Shown here: piece by piece, positions 1 to 8,661 of the stretch
How positions within the stretch are numbered: position 1 is the first letter of the stretch
How the letters are laid out: every line of letters starts with the position of its first letter
Source of the DNA: DASPTR01 sp041481365
GTDB taxonomy: Archaea > Thermoproteota > Bathyarchaeia > Bathyarchaeales > Bathycorpusculaceae
Length of the DNA stretch: 64,000 nt
Direction of reading: 5' to 3'
NCBI GenBank assembly: GCA_041481365.1
Contig: JBGPBS010000001.1
Coordinates: forward strand, 14,497 to 78,496
Translations under genes and position numbers: made by a program
Notes under the pieces: model-generated
The model's input: only the letters and a program-made list of their open reading frames with translations
What the model was told of the DNA's origin: nothing
Databases searched by the model: none

Positions 1-181
1 AGTGAAAGACGTGCCGAACTTTGCGATTCTTGCCATGTCTCAGAATTGCAAAATTCAGGCGGTGAAGCACGTGAAGAAACCGCTTTACGGCGTCCAGTTT
101 CATCCTGAAGTGAACGACACTGAATACGGAAACCGAATTCTGAACAACTTCGTTAGCGTGGTACAGCCAAGACAAGAATAA
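1..181 (+). CDS. guaA: GMP synthase, glutamine amidotransferase subunit (C-terminal part)
   Basis: The first 181 bases encode the last 59 residues of a class I glutamine amidotransferase; the start lies outside the window. The visible part carries the FHPEV motif, whose His and Glu complete the Cys-His-Glu catalytic triad that releases ammonia from glutamine. The closing context YGVQFHPEV followed by a short helix is typical of the stand-alone archaeal amidotransferase subunit of GMP synthase. In archaea this subunit works with a separate ATP pyrophosphatase subunit to convert XMP to GMP. Other class I amidotransferases share the motif, so the exact substrate is inferred. Confidence 0.8.
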   Translation, partial: VKDVPNFAILAMSQNCKIQAVKHVKKPLYGVQFHPEVNDTEYGNRILNNFVSVVQPRQE

Positions 182-182
182 G

Positions 183-521
183 CTAAGACTTTACCATCGT
201 GAGAAGCATCTTGAATCTCGTCCTTGCCTTCAAGCTGTGCGATTCGTTGGCTGGCAACATAATCATTTCTCCAGTTTCCAATCGATGCGCTTTGCCTGAA
301 ATTGTTACTTCTGCCTTGCCATCGACGATCAGAACCATAGCATCGTACGGTGCAGTGTGCTCGCTCAGCCCCTGGCCCTCGTCAAACGCGAACAACGTTA
401 CGGTTCCTGCTTCCTTATCGATCAGAGTTCGGCTAACCACTGATGCTTCCTGATAGTCCATCAGATTGATCAGCCTCGCCACCTTCGATTGAGGCTTCCT
501 GTTCTTCTCCAAGTTAACCAT
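183..521 (-). CDS. Small cupin-domain protein
   Basis: This 112-residue protein is a single cupin barrel (cupin_2 type). The N-terminal 25 residues are polar. The barrel then shows a GQGLSEHTAPYD segment matching cupin motif 1, and GEMIMLPANESHSL matching motif 2 with its proline and histidine. Such proteins bind a metal or a small ligand and are often sensors or isomerases; nothing here fixes the substrate. It converges on the amidotransferase gene with a one-base gap, so the two stop codons nearly touch. The start is the ATG at 521, the only sensible one before the barrel. Confidence 0.8.
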   Translation of the reverse strand: MVNLEKNRKPQSKVARLINLMDYQEASVVSRTLIDKEAGTVTLFAFDEGQGLSEHTAPYDAMVLIVDGKAEVTISGKAHRLETGEMIMLPANESHSLKARTRFKMLLTMVKS

Positions 522-778
522 AACCCTGACTAGTCTATACTGAGCGATCAGCTTTTCTTCTTTTCTTTCGCGAAAATACGTTGCTTATTCGGCGTGGGCA
601 GTTCATGGCCGGATGGTACAGGCAGTTTTTCCTCTTCAACATTCCCTTGCGTTGCATGTCTGATTCCGACACTAATCAAGGGCAAAGGAATATGAAGCAA
701 TAGAGCAGCTGTGCTTGGAAACTCTTTTATGGCGATCTTACGAAGCCAGTAGGTATCCAAGCAAAGGAGAAAGTGCAA
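522..778. other. Intergenic region without a supported gene
   Basis: This stretch separates the cupin gene from the epimerase gene. A minus-strand reading frame of about 75 codons ends at 548 with a Lys-rich tail, but its extension runs into the epimerase gene and it has no ribosome binding site. I treat it as unsupported. The right end carries the promoter of the epimerase gene. Confidence 0.5.
724..732 (+). promoter_or_regulatory. Probable TATA box of the epimerase gene
   Basis: The sequence CTTTTATGG lies about 25 bases before the expected transcription start near 753. That would leave a leader of roughly 25 bases containing the AGGAG site at 765-769. Confidence 0.4.
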
Positions 779-1180
779 GTGTTTGTTCGAATTGATCACG
801 TAGGTATCGCCGTAAAGAACTTGGATGATGCGGTTCATGTTTATCGTGACATTCTAGGCTTTAAGGTTGAGGGCATTCACGTCCTAGCCGAAAGGAAAGT
901 TAGGGTGGCCCTGGTCTCTGCAGGCGGTGATGCGCGGATTGAGCTTTTGGAGCCACTTGGCAACGACAGTACGATTGCCAAGTTTCTGGAAAGCCACGGT
1001 GAGGGCATTCATCATTTTGCAGTGGAAGTCAAAGATATCGAAAGTGTCCTTGCTGAGCTTAAGCGAAAGGGCGTAACGTTGATTGATGATAAACCTAGGA
1101 ACGGTGCTGAGGGAAAAAAAATCGCATTCGTCCATCCGAAAAGTACGAACGGGGTGCTCTTGGAACTCGTGATGCAGTAG
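779..1180 (+). CDS. mce: Methylmalonyl-CoA epimerase
   Basis: About 133 residues forming the two beta-alpha-beta-beta-beta modules of the glyoxalase/VOC fold. The protein begins RIDHVGIAVKNLDDA, where His is the first metal ligand, and contains GIHHFAVEV in the second half and a late LLELV with the Glu ligand. It interconverts the 2R and 2S epimers of methylmalonyl-CoA in propionyl-CoA metabolism. Two GTG starts are possible. The one at 773 is only three bases from AGGAG, while the one at 779 has nine bases, so 779 is preferred. The biotin ligase next door fits a biotin-dependent propionyl-CoA carboxylase pathway elsewhere in the genome. Confidence 0.88.
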   Translation: MFVRIDHVGIAVKNLDDAVHVYRDILGFKVEGIHVLAERKVRVALVSAGGDARIELLEPLGNDSTIAKFLESHGEGIHHFAVEVKDIESVLAELKRKGVTLIDDKPRNGAEGKKIAFVHPKSTNGVLLELVMQ

Positions 1181-1253
1181 CTCGCTGCTCAAGAAAGATG
1201 AATCGGTCGTTCTCGCAGTCAGCCTCAACGGTATGTTTTTCTGCGGAGAGACG

Positions 1254-1260
1254 TTTTAAA
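1254..1260 (+). promoter_or_regulatory. Probable TATA box of the biotin ligase gene
   Basis: TTTTAAA lies about 45 bases before the ATG at 1301, predicting a transcript start around 1283. A GTG at 1271 would lie upstream of that start, which argues for the ATG. Confidence 0.4.
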
Positions 1261-1300
1261 CCCTGTAAAAGTGAGCCGTCGCTGGCTTACGGTGTTTGCA

Positions 1301-2086
1301 ATGATAAACGTGAACAGGCTTCAGGAGCTGTTGCGGACCCGGCGCATTGGGAGAAGCATCGTTTTCAGCGACACGGTCGCTTCGACGAATGATTTGGCCA
1401 AGGAATTGGCAGCTCTGGGCGCAATGGATGGAACCGTAGTCCTTGCCGAAACTCAAACACGTGGTCGTGGAAGACTCTGCAGGGAGTGGATTTCGCCCGC
1501 TGGCGGTTTGTGGCTCTCGACGATTCTTAAACCCAAGCTTGAACCTTCACATGCGTGCAAACTCGTGTTCGTAGCGGGGTTGGCCGTGGCAAACACGTTG
1601 CGTGAACTGTATGACTTGGCTGTGGCTACGAAGTGGCCTAATGACGTTTTGGCGAATGGGAAGAAAATGTGTGGAATACTGGCGGAAATGAACACGATGG
1701 GACGAAGACTCAACTATGTTGTGCTAGGAATCGGAATTAATGCAAATTTCGAGGTGAAAGTCTTCCCAGAAGCCCTGAGGGAAAGTGCGACGACGCTGCA
1801 GAAAGAGCTTGGAGGAAAGGTCAATCTCGAACGACTGCTCAGAGTTCTTCTTGAGAAGCTGGAAAGCACGTACGATCTGTTCACGAGTCAAGGATTTCCT
1901 GCCGTCATGGATGAGTGGAAAAGCTTTGCTTGCTTTCTGGGAAGACACGTTGAAGTGATGAATACCAACGAGGAATTCGATGGTTTAGCGTTAGACGTAG
2001 ACGGTGACGGATCTTTGATTTTGAGACTTGAGGACGGATCCATGAGGCGCGTTCTTGTAGGAGACGTTTCAGTCCGGGTTGGATGA
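1301..2086 (+). CDS. birA: Biotin--[acetyl-CoA-carboxylase] ligase
   Basis: This protein of about 261 residues activates biotin as biotinyl-AMP and transfers it to the lysine of a biotin carrier domain. The conserved ligase core is clear: ETQTRGRGR is the biotinyl-AMP binding loop, KWPNDVL follows, then GILAEM and GIGINAN. The last 50 residues form the small SH3-like C-terminal domain. There is no N-terminal helix-turn-helix, so it is a ligase only and not a repressor like E. coli BirA. An upstream GTG at 1271 would add ten residues that match nothing in the family, and the TATA box position also supports 1301. Confidence 0.92.
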   Translation: MINVNRLQELLRTRRIGRSIVFSDTVASTNDLAKELAALGAMDGTVVLAETQTRGRGRLCREWISPAGGLWLSTILKPKLEPSHACKLVFVAGLAVANTLRELYDLAVATKWPNDVLANGKKMCGILAEMNTMGRRLNYVVLGIGINANFEVKVFPEALRESATTLQKELGGKVNLERLLRVLLEKLESTYDLFTSQGFPAVMDEWKSFACFLGRHVEVMNTNEEFDGLALDVDGDGSLILRLEDGSMRRVLVGDVSVRVG

Positions 2087-2408
2087 GACTTCGCAGATGC
2101 AGGCGTTTTTTCAGGTTCATGCCCCCCTCCCAGGTTTCAACGCATCATGAATATTCGGATCCAAATATGCCGACCCGACGCTTCCTCAGACAAATCTGCT
2201 CTTGTATAGGGAGCTTCTCAGTGACGCCACGTCCCATTCGGGTGAAATTGGGCTTGCAGCCTGATTCTTTGTCTCAGATACGGGCCAAACGTTTTTATAA
2301 GAGAATCGTAGTTTGATGGTGTTGTCACATTAACTCATGTAATCAACGAAGCTTTTGAAAGCTTTTGGCAAATGCATGAAGGATTCTGTGGCAGGAGAAA
2401 TGATATAG
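2087..2408 (+). other. Intergenic region holding the helicase promoter and a long leader
   Basis: No gene is supported between the biotin ligase and the helicase. The TATA box at 2291-2300 implies a leader of about 85 bases before the helicase start. Long leaders on helicase genes often carry regulation, but I see no clear structure here. Confidence 0.5.
2291..2300 (+). promoter_or_regulatory. TATA box of the DEAD-box helicase gene
   Basis: GTTTTTATAA is a strong match to the archaeal TATA consensus. It predicts transcription from about 2322. Confidence 0.55.
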
Positions 2409-3518
2409 ATGCAAATAGAATGCTTTAAGGACCTGCCATTAAGTGCGCAGGTTATTAGGGGAATTGAGGAGCTTGGATTCAGGAATCTTTTTCCGATTCA
2501 GGCACAGGCGATACCTCCTTTGCTTGAAGGCAAGGACGTTATTGGACAAGCTCAAACCGGGACAGGTAAAACTGCCGCCTTCGGAATTCCAATGATTGAA
2601 CACATTGACCCACGAGCCAGAAGTGTTCAGGGTTTGGTTTTGGCGCCGACTCGTGAGCTTGCTATCCAAGTTGCTGAGCACATCAGTAGATTGGGCAAGT
2701 ATGCAGGGTTGAGGGTTCTGCCGGTCTACGGTGGGGAACCCATTGGCAAACAGATACGTGCGTTGCATGAAGGCGTTCAGGTTGTCGTAGGAACGCCGGG
2801 CCGCATGATTGACCTGCTTGAAAGACGCGTTTTGAATCTGTCTTCGGTCAAAGTCGTCATTCTTGACGAAGCAGACAGAATGCTCGACATGGGATTCATA
2901 GAGGACATCGAATACATACTTTCTATGACGCCTAGGAACAGGCAAACTGGCCTTTTTTCGGCCACGATAGACCAGCAGGTGATGAATATCTGCAAGAGAT
3001 ACATGAAGAACCCTGAGAAGATACTCGTGAGCAAGGATGAGATAGCGCTCACGCAAATGGATCAGTATTACATGGTCGTGAACCCTCACGGCAAGTTTGA
3101 GGCACTCTGCAGTATTCTGAGCGAGAACCACATAGGCCGAGCCATAGTATTCTGCAGGACACGCATGAATACGGATATCCTCGCAGACAAGTTGAAAGGA
3201 CTCGGATACGATGCAAAAGCGTTGCATGCTGGCTTCACTCAGGCACAGAGGGATTTCGTCATGGACTCTTTCAGAAAAGGAAGACTGAAGCTGCTCGTGG
3301 CGACGGACGTGGCCGCAAGAGGTTTGGATATTCAGGGAGTCACTCACATAATAAACTACGACGTTCCGCTCGATGCCCTAGTTTATTTCCATAGAATCGG
3401 CAGAACGGCCAGAATGGGAGGCGAAGGCACAGCCATAACCCTCGTAGGTTACGGTGAGCTGACAGAGTTCGAAAACATAAAAGCCCTCACCAAGACTACA
3501 ATTGAAGAAATTGGTTGA
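2409..3518 (+). CDS. DEAD-box ATP-dependent RNA helicase
   Basis: The 369 residues cover only the two RecA-like helicase domains, without an RNA-binding tail. All superfamily 2 motifs are visible: the Q motif near residues 25-32, Walker A AQTGTGKT at 48-55, PTRELA, TPGR, DEAD at 153-156, SAT, then ARGLD and HRIGRTAR in domain 2. Such proteins unwind short RNA duplexes and remodel ribonucleoprotein, for example in ribosome assembly or cold adaptation. The length matches minimal archaeal helicases of the DeaD/SrmB group. It is transcribed alone from its own TATA box. Confidence 0.95.
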   Translation: MQIECFKDLPLSAQVIRGIEELGFRNLFPIQAQAIPPLLEGKDVIGQAQTGTGKTAAFGIPMIEHIDPRARSVQGLVLAPTRELAIQVAEHISRLGKYAGLRVLPVYGGEPIGKQIRALHEGVQVVVGTPGRMIDLLERRVLNLSSVKVVILDEADRMLDMGFIEDIEYILSMTPRNRQTGLFSATIDQQVMNICKRYMKNPEKILVSKDEIALTQMDQYYMVVNPHGKFEALCSILSENHIGRAIVFCRTRMNTDILADKLKGLGYDAKALHAGFTQAQRDFVMDSFRKGRLKLLVATDVAARGLDIQGVTHIINYDVPLDALVYFHRIGRTARMGGEGTAITLVGYGELTEFENIKALTKTTIEEIG

Positions 3519-3533
3519 TTCTCCTTCTCGACA

Positions 3534-3553
3534 TCCCGGTCTAAAAGCCGGGA
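3534..3553 (+). terminator. Hairpin after the helicase gene
   Basis: A perfect stem (CCCGG with CCGGG, extended by a T-A pair and one T-G pair) closes a loop of six bases just 16 bases after the helicase stop. No long T run follows, so it may protect the 3' end rather than terminate transcription. Confidence 0.4.
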
Positions 3554-3603
3554 CCCATATTTTCACGGAAAAGACCTTGCAGAATGATCTTTCCAAAGGA
3601 TAG

Positions 3604-3613
3604 GTTTAAAATA
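3604..3613 (+). promoter_or_regulatory. TATA box of the small zinc-ribbon gene
   Basis: GTTTAAAATA lies about 70-79 bases upstream of the start of the CxxC protein gene and after the helicase hairpin. It gives that gene its own promoter with a leader of about 45 bases. Confidence 0.45.
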
Positions 3614-3682
3614 GTGTTATTGACTAAGAAACATGTGCAAAAACGCGGTTTTTTGCGCTAAATAGCATAGGAGTTGAGAAAT

Positions 3683-3823
3683 TTGACGTATAAGAAAGAG
3701 ATGTACAAGGCAACCTGCGGCGACTGCGGAAAGGAATGCGAAGTTCCCTTCAAGCCTGATGGAAGCAGGCCAGTGTACTGCCGAGAATGTTATTCTAAAC
3801 GAAGACCACCAAGAAGATACTAA
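3683..3823 (+). CDS. CxxC-x17-CxxC domain zinc-binding miniprotein
   Basis: The 46-residue product has two CxxC knuckles separated by exactly 17 residues (CGDC, then CREC), with the typical VPFKP and RPVYC elements between and next to them. This is the CxxC-x17-CxxC family, presumed to bind zinc; its role is not known. The TTG at 3683 is preferred because GGAG at 3670-3673 sits nine bases upstream. The in-frame ATG at 3701 has no such site. The tail is very basic (KRRPPRRY), suggesting nucleic acid contact. A paralogue lies at 19527. Confidence 0.75.
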   Translation: MTYKKEMYKATCGDCGKECEVPFKPDGSRPVYCRECYSKRRPPRRY

Positions 3824-3860
3824 GCTCATTAGCTGACATCTTCGTCCCGTTTCACACATC

Positions 3861-3871
3861 TTTCTTTTTTT
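3861..3871 (+). terminator. T-rich terminator of the zinc miniprotein gene
   Basis: A run of T bases interrupted by one C follows the stop codon by about 40 bases. Oligo-T tracts of this kind are the usual archaeal termination signal. Confidence 0.45.
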
Positions 3872-3928
3872 CACCACTAATCATAATAAGCAGAATGCAC
3901 AATCTTGCTTGAGGTTAAGAGTAGGATA

Positions 3929-4072
3929 ATGCCTAAGGATCCTGTTTGTGGTGCCATTCTGGACGAGAAGATTGCAAAGTTCAAGATTACCTATGATGGT
4001 GAGACCTATCATTTTTGCAGTGTTACCTGCAAGAAAAGGTTCAAGAGACACCCGGCGAAGTTCGTGAAGTAG
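3929..4072 (+). CDS. YHS-domain metal-binding protein
   Basis: The 47-residue product is a complete YHS domain: DPVCG at the N-terminus, then YHFCSVTCKKRF and HPAKF. This small fold binds metal ions through its cysteines and occurs alone or fused to copper ATPases and mercury or heavy-metal proteins. The start ATG follows AGGATA closely. A second stand-alone YHS protein is encoded at 37164, about 45% identical by eye. The cargo metal cannot be read from the sequence. It lies between the CxxC miniprotein and the OB-fold gene in the same direction. Confidence 0.8.
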   Translation: MPKDPVCGAILDEKIAKFKITYDGETYHFCSVTCKKRFKRHPAKFVK

Positions 4073-4190
4073 ACTGATCTGTGAAGAGCGGAGCGTTGTA
4101 GAACAGCAGAATGCCCATGGAGAAGGCTGAAGCATGAACGAAGTAAATCGCGCAGGGGAGATAGTTTAGTTATGGAGGGGAGAGAGAATA

Positions 4191-4811
4191 ATGCGAGATA
4201 AAGCGTCGCCCAGCGAATACCTTGCGTTTCTCTCTGTGAAGTATGAGGTCGATGCTGACGAGTTCTTCGAAGCATTAGTGTCAGCTGGCAAGAATCACAG
4301 ATCTACATGCGGGACTCTTTCGATCGAATGCAGGCACAAGCAGGCGGAGAGTGTCATGCTTCTGATAACGGTGGGGTCGAAGGTTGTGGCGCAGTTTCCG
4401 ATCTCAACGGAGTTTTTGTTGAACGAAGATAACCCAATCAAGAATATGATCAGGGCGAGTTTTCTCTGCAGACGTCTTGTCAAGAAGGATGGCGATCGAC
4501 GCTTGTTTCAGATCAAAGACCTGCATATCGGCATGAAATGTGTCAGCTTGAAGGCTGAGGTCGTTGAAGTGTCGGACACCTCGTTCGTCACGACAAGGTT
4601 TGGGAATTATGCCAGCGTCGCCAACGCGTTAATATCCGATGAGACTGGGAAGATCAAATTATGCCTGTGGAACGAGCAGATAAAGTCCGTGTCCGTGGGT
4701 GACACCGTTCAGGTTGAGAACGCCAGAATATCTGCGTTCAGAGGGGAGAAGCAGCTGAGAGTCGGCAGAAACGGGAATCTCCGCACCCTCCGAAACGTCG
4801 TTGCCACCTAA
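4191..4811 (+). CDS. OB-fold single-stranded nucleic acid binding protein (RPA-like)
   Basis: The 206-residue protein has an alpha-helical first half and a C-terminal OB fold (about residues 105-195). The OB half runs from IKDLHIGMKCVSLKAEVVEV through a DETGKIKLCLWNEQ strand pair to VGDTVQVENA and the closing FRGEKQLRVGR. The motif with an acidic turn followed by a Leu-Trp strand is characteristic of archaeal RPA/SSB-like domains. It probably binds single-stranded DNA or RNA. The ATG at 4191 is preceded by a purine-rich GGAGGGGAGAGAG site. The N-terminal part resembles no domain I can name. Confidence 0.75.
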   Translation: MRDKASPSEYLAFLSVKYEVDADEFFEALVSAGKNHRSTCGTLSIECRHKQAESVMLLITVGSKVVAQFPISTEFLLNEDNPIKNMIRASFLCRRLVKKDGDRRLFQIKDLHIGMKCVSLKAEVVEVSDTSFVTTRFGNYASVANALISDETGKIKLCLWNEQIKSVSVGDTVQVENARISAFRGEKQLRVGRNGNLRTLRNVVAT

Positions 4812-5103
4812 TGATTGAGTATTGAGTGCCTTTTTCCCCAGCTTGCGGTCCGGTTGAACAGAACGAGTTTTGAACGTTGAAGCATGATTTTCAACACTGC
4901 TGGAACGCGGAGATTCTGATAATCTAGCTGTGGTTTAGCAGGTTGGAGACCGCCTAAAAATACATCCCCCATCGGTTTTTTCGGCCTCTAGCATGTTTTC
5001 ATGCGGCCACGCATTGCGTCAGTGCATTGTCACCGTTTTGTTATTGCCCGTGGAGTGTGGTAGTGACGAGTCCTAAGATTGTGGTTCTAGTGGTGAGTTG
5101 GTT
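4812..5103. other. Intergenic region between two convergent genes
   Basis: Nearly 300 bases separate the OB-fold gene from the end of the P-type ATPase gene. Apart from the hairpin at 4983-5009, I see no coding potential and no recognisable RNA gene. Confidence 0.5.
4983..5009. terminator. Hairpin between convergent genes
   Basis: GCATG and CATGC flank a TTTT loop, and an outer GGCC pairs with GGCC with a small bulge. A T-rich run precedes it on the plus strand. It could serve as a bidirectional terminator. Confidence 0.35.
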
Positions 5104-7569
5104 TCATGCTTTCGTATTTGGCCTATATAGTATGAGTTTTGCGATTTCTCGCCAGATGATGGTCAGGAGAGCGAAGCCGAAGATTACGACGAGCTGGCTT
5201 GCCGTGAGTGTTGAGAGTCTGAGCTGATTGCCCACTGGAGGCACGGCGACCGCGATGAGTAGGAAGGAGAATGCAAGGACTGCCCACAGATCCATTACCT
5301 TGTTCGACAGGGGGCCAAGGATGTAGAGCGGTTCTCTTTCTGAACGTGTGACGAAAGCGAGGATTATGTGTCCCATTATCCAAGCCGAGAACGCGTAAGT
5401 TTGTATCTCAATTGGCGAAAGGCCTTGCCACCACGCGTAGAAGTATGCGAGCATAACGGCCGCAAAGAGGCTTGCCGCCGATATTGCGAGGTCTGTTATC
5501 ATCTTCGAATCGGGGAACTTTGCTTTGGGGTCTCTTGGCTTTCGACCATAGATCGTCTTTTCTGCGGGTTCAGTGACGAATCCGGCGGAAGCGGCGAGAT
5601 CCATGAATAGTTCCAGGACGATTATCTGTATCGGGGCAAAGGGTAGAGGCATTGCAGGGTAAAGATATTGCAGACCCAGGGAGAAGACGAATAGTGAGAT
5701 CAGAGCAGCTTTTATGCCCAAGTAATATTTGAGCCCTTTTCTGAGATTATCAAAGAACGTGCGGCCTTCAAAGACCGCGCGTCCAATGGTCACAAAATTA
5801 TCATCAGTCAACACGACGTCTGCCGCTTCCTTAGCCGCGTCGGTGCCCTTTGTGCCCATCGCGATGCCGACATCTGCCCCTTTGAGGGCCAGCGTATCGT
5901 TGACACCGTCTCCGGTGACAGCGACGATTTCGTTGTTTGCATGCAGCGCCTTCACCAATCGATACTTGTCCTCAGGCGCAGTCCTTGCAAAGACGGAGAC
6001 CTCCTTCACTACTTTCTTCAGTTCCTCGTCAGAGAACCTCTGAAGCTCCTCACCGGTCAGCACCTTCTCCGAGGCGATGCCGACGCTCTTTGCGATGTAG
6101 GCGGCCGTCTGGGGATGATCACCCGTGACCATGATCGTCCTAATCCCCGCCTTGTTGATTGCCTCTATGGTTTCCTTGACGCCTTTCCGCGGAGGATCTT
6201 CAATCGAGACCAGTCCGACGAACTCCCAGTCTTCCTCCAAGTCTGCAAAGGGCAGATCTGTTTCTTCAGCAGCGACCGCTCTCTCCGCAACGCCAATTAC
6301 TCTTCTTCCTTTCGCTGTTTCCTCTTTGAGCTCTTCGTCAAAAAGCCCACCGCTGCCCAATGAGCTTAGAATCTCCTCGGGCGCTCCGATGGTCGAAAGC
6401 CTGAAACCGTCGTTGTTCACGCGTAGGACCGCCTTGGTCCGTTTGTTAGTCTCAAAACCGCGTTCGCGAACGATGCTTCCGAAACTCGTTTTGACTCCGA
6501 GTTCCTGGGCTTTGGCCAGAATTGCCTTGTCAGTTGGTGACAGTGACATTTCAGTCAAGGCAGCAGCAGCCGCACCAAGCGCTCTGGCCTCTTCCTTTCT
6601 TGGATAAACTTGAACAACTTGCATCTTGTTCTCAGTGATCGTTCCTGTCTTGTCAGTAACGATGACGGTTGTGTCACCCAGAACTTCTGCAGCCTTGAGT
6701 TTCTTTACCAAAAAACCTTTCTTCGAGAGCCTATAGGAGCCCAATCCCAATATCATCGTGATTATGATTGGCAATTCCTCAGGAATTGCAGCAAAGGCAA
6801 GTGCTAGTCCTATCAGAATCAGTTCTTTATCTCGGCTCAGATCTTGGTACCCAAAGTGTAGGATGCCAATAGCCGGTATGATTACGCTGAAGAATATGGC
6901 GACATAAGCAAGCGTTTTCGAGAGTTTCTTCATTGACAATTGCAGAGGTGTCTTCGGGGGTTTGATCATTTGAGCCATCGCGGAAATCTTGCCGAATCTG
7001 GTGTTCTTGCCAGTGGCGTACGCTTCCCCTTTTCCCTCGCCAAAAACCACCAAGGTCCCAGCATAGACGCCATTTCCAACGGTCTTTTCTTTGGGAAGAG
7101 ATTCGCCTGTCAAAACAGACTCATCAACTTGAATGTCGTAGGCCACGCCAAGTTGGCAGTCGGCGGCGATTCTTGTGCCCTCAGTGAAAACGAGGAGGTC
7201 CCCAGGAACCACTTTCTCAGTTTCAACCTCAACTATTACACCGTCCCGCACAACTCGGGTCTTGGGGGCTGCCAGCACAGAAAGCGCAGATATGGCTTTC
7301 TTGGCGCGATATTCGTTCCAAATCTCGACAAAAACCAGCACGAAAATAATGCTGAAAATGGTCAAGGCATCTTGCAGACTCCCGAAAACCGTGTAAAACA
7401 CACCTACGACAAGGAGAAGCAGGATCATGGGTTCAACAACTTCTTCCTTCGCGATACCGAGAAAACTAACCGTGTAAGGCTTGGAAAGCTGGTTCGGTCC
7501 AACCTCTAACAACCTCTTTTCAGCCTCGATTTCAGAAAGCCCTTTTGGCTCCTTGCCCGAACCCTGCAT
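5104..7569 (-). CDS. Cation-transporting P-type ATPase (P2 class, Ca2+ type)
   Basis: The 821-residue pump has all P-type landmarks. The actuator domain carries TGES at 154-157, the phosphorylation loop DKTGT is at 306-310, the nucleotide domain follows, then TGDHPQTA and GDGVND. Membrane helix 4 contains PEELP at 263-267, the P2-class equivalent of the PEGLP calcium site. About ten membrane segments are visible. The C-terminal YAFSAWIMGHIILAF fits the cation ATPase C domain. The substrate is probably Ca2+, but Mn2+ or Na+ pumps look alike at this resolution. The ATG follows GAGGTGAAGT, a strong ribosome site. Confidence 0.88.
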   Translation of the reverse strand: MQGSGKEPKGLSEIEAEKRLLEVGPNQLSKPYTVSFLGIAKEEVVEPMILLLLVVGVFYTVFGSLQDALTIFSIIFVLVFVEIWNEYRAKKAISALSVLAAPKTRVVRDGVIVEVETEKVVPGDLLVFTEGTRIAADCQLGVAYDIQVDESVLTGESLPKEKTVGNGVYAGTLVVFGEGKGEAYATGKNTRFGKISAMAQMIKPPKTPLQLSMKKLSKTLAYVAIFFSVIIPAIGILHFGYQDLSRDKELILIGLALAFAAIPEELPIIITMILGLGSYRLSKKGFLVKKLKAAEVLGDTTVIVTDKTGTITENKMQVVQVYPRKEEARALGAAAAALTEMSLSPTDKAILAKAQELGVKTSFGSIVRERGFETNKRTKAVLRVNNDGFRLSTIGAPEEILSSLGSGGLFDEELKEETAKGRRVIGVAERAVAAEETDLPFADLEEDWEFVGLVSIEDPPRKGVKETIEAINKAGIRTIMVTGDHPQTAAYIAKSVGIASEKVLTGEELQRFSDEELKKVVKEVSVFARTAPEDKYRLVKALHANNEIVAVTGDGVNDTLALKGADVGIAMGTKGTDAAKEAADVVLTDDNFVTIGRAVFEGRTFFDNLRKGLKYYLGIKAALISLFVFSLGLQYLYPAMPLPFAPIQIIVLELFMDLAASAGFVTEPAEKTIYGRKPRDPKAKFPDSKMITDLAISAASLFAAVMLAYFYAWWQGLSPIEIQTYAFSAWIMGHIILAFVTRSEREPLYILGPLSNKVMDLWAVLAFSFLLIAVAVPPVGNQLRLSTLTASQLVVIFGFALLTIIWREIAKLILYRPNTKA

Positions 7570-7742
7570 ACTTCACCTCAGTTAGCCAGATGTTTTAAAA
7601 GCTTGTGTCTGAAAAACGCCTCGGAAAACAGAATGCAGTCACAGTTACTGGAGGGGCAGCGTGCAACTGTGAGCCCTCAGTATTTGAGAAGCTGAGTGCA
7701 TATGAAAACGCGCTGATAACTAATAGTATTTGCTCAACAGGT

Positions 7743-8403
7743 TTAGGGATCCGTTGCCAGTCTGACCCTTCGAGGAACTAATATGACAGTCCAATTTGCT
7801 TTACTTGCCATTCTTCCCAGGCCATCAAGACTGAAGCCGTGCAGGTGAAGGGCATAAGCCATGGGACGGTCTTGCTGGCCTAGCCGAAGCATCTGGCTCA
7901 GACCCAAATGCTCGGACACCTGTCTAATCGGACGTAGCGAGTTCCAAGGGTAGGAGATGGCTACGTTTCGAGGCTTGTGGCGCAACCATTCTTCAAGCTG
8001 AGCCAGAGACAGCAAAGTTCGATTTTCAACCATTTTCAGGCTGTCTCCTCCGGCGGGGGAAAATCATAGCCATGGTGAACCTTTGCAAACCATTCAGGTC
8101 TTTCGTCAGCAACCTTCTTCTCGCATTTTCCTTGGAGCATCCCATAACAGCGCTCGATGAGACGGTCGTCCGCAAAAACTGGAATGCCATGATGGAATTC
8201 AAGGACGATATCAAGCGTTTTTCGAGCTTGTCTTAGGTGCGAAGTGAATGCGTAGTAAATCACTTCTTGCTTGAGTTGTTCCGCAATCTCATGCGTCTGG
8301 AAAAGGCCTTTCGGAGTGAGTCCGGGGTCACGGCACCTGAGAATAACCCGCGGACGTTGTCAGTCGTTTCAGCATGCCTGAAGACGAATAGCTTGCAAAT
8401 CAT
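7743..8403 (-). pseudogene. Decayed histidine phosphatase (phosphoglycerate mutase-like)
   Basis: Three minus-strand frames together restore a histidine phosphatase. The first gives VFRHAETTDN with the RH motif near the N-terminus. The second continues from GLTPKGLFQTHEIAEQL into the core with ERCYGMLQGK. The third ends the protein. Frame changes occur near 8320, where a few bases of a CCGGACT-like repeat appear lost, and near 8050, where one base is missing after the PPPE segment. The expected second catalytic motif (usually SCHGNS) reads SYPWNS, so the catalytic His is also gone. The ATG at 8403 has AGGTGG upstream. I infer an inactivated gene; an assembly error would not explain the lost His. 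Confidence 0.75.
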
Positions 8404-8661
8404 CAACCACCTGCTCCAGACCTGCTTCACAGCAAATACGGTTGTCAGAGAACCCTTTTTCTCTTTTTGCACGATGGCCTTCGGCATCACGTGTTCATTT
8501 CCAATTGTCTTGCCTGCTTCAAGCAGAATTCGTGTGGAATCCATTACAACTAACGAAGAATTGGTTTGGACAGACAAGAATATGACTAATCAGGATCTCT
8601 GTCTGAGAAAAGGTAATAAGCCGTGTGATGAGGGTTCGTTTCAAGGAAGGAGAACTGAATA

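Noticed and set aside
548..838. Minus-strand frame with a Lys-rich end
   Set aside because: It overlaps the epimerase gene on the other strand, has no ribosome site, and its residues match no family.
3534..3553. Possible tRNA anticodon arm
   Set aside because: The stem has a loop of six to eight bases but no D arm, T arm or acceptor stem around it.
3617..3877. Minus-strand frame preceded by GGTGA-like sequence
   Set aside because: It lies entirely opposite the CxxC-x17-CxxC gene, whose cysteine spacing is convincing.
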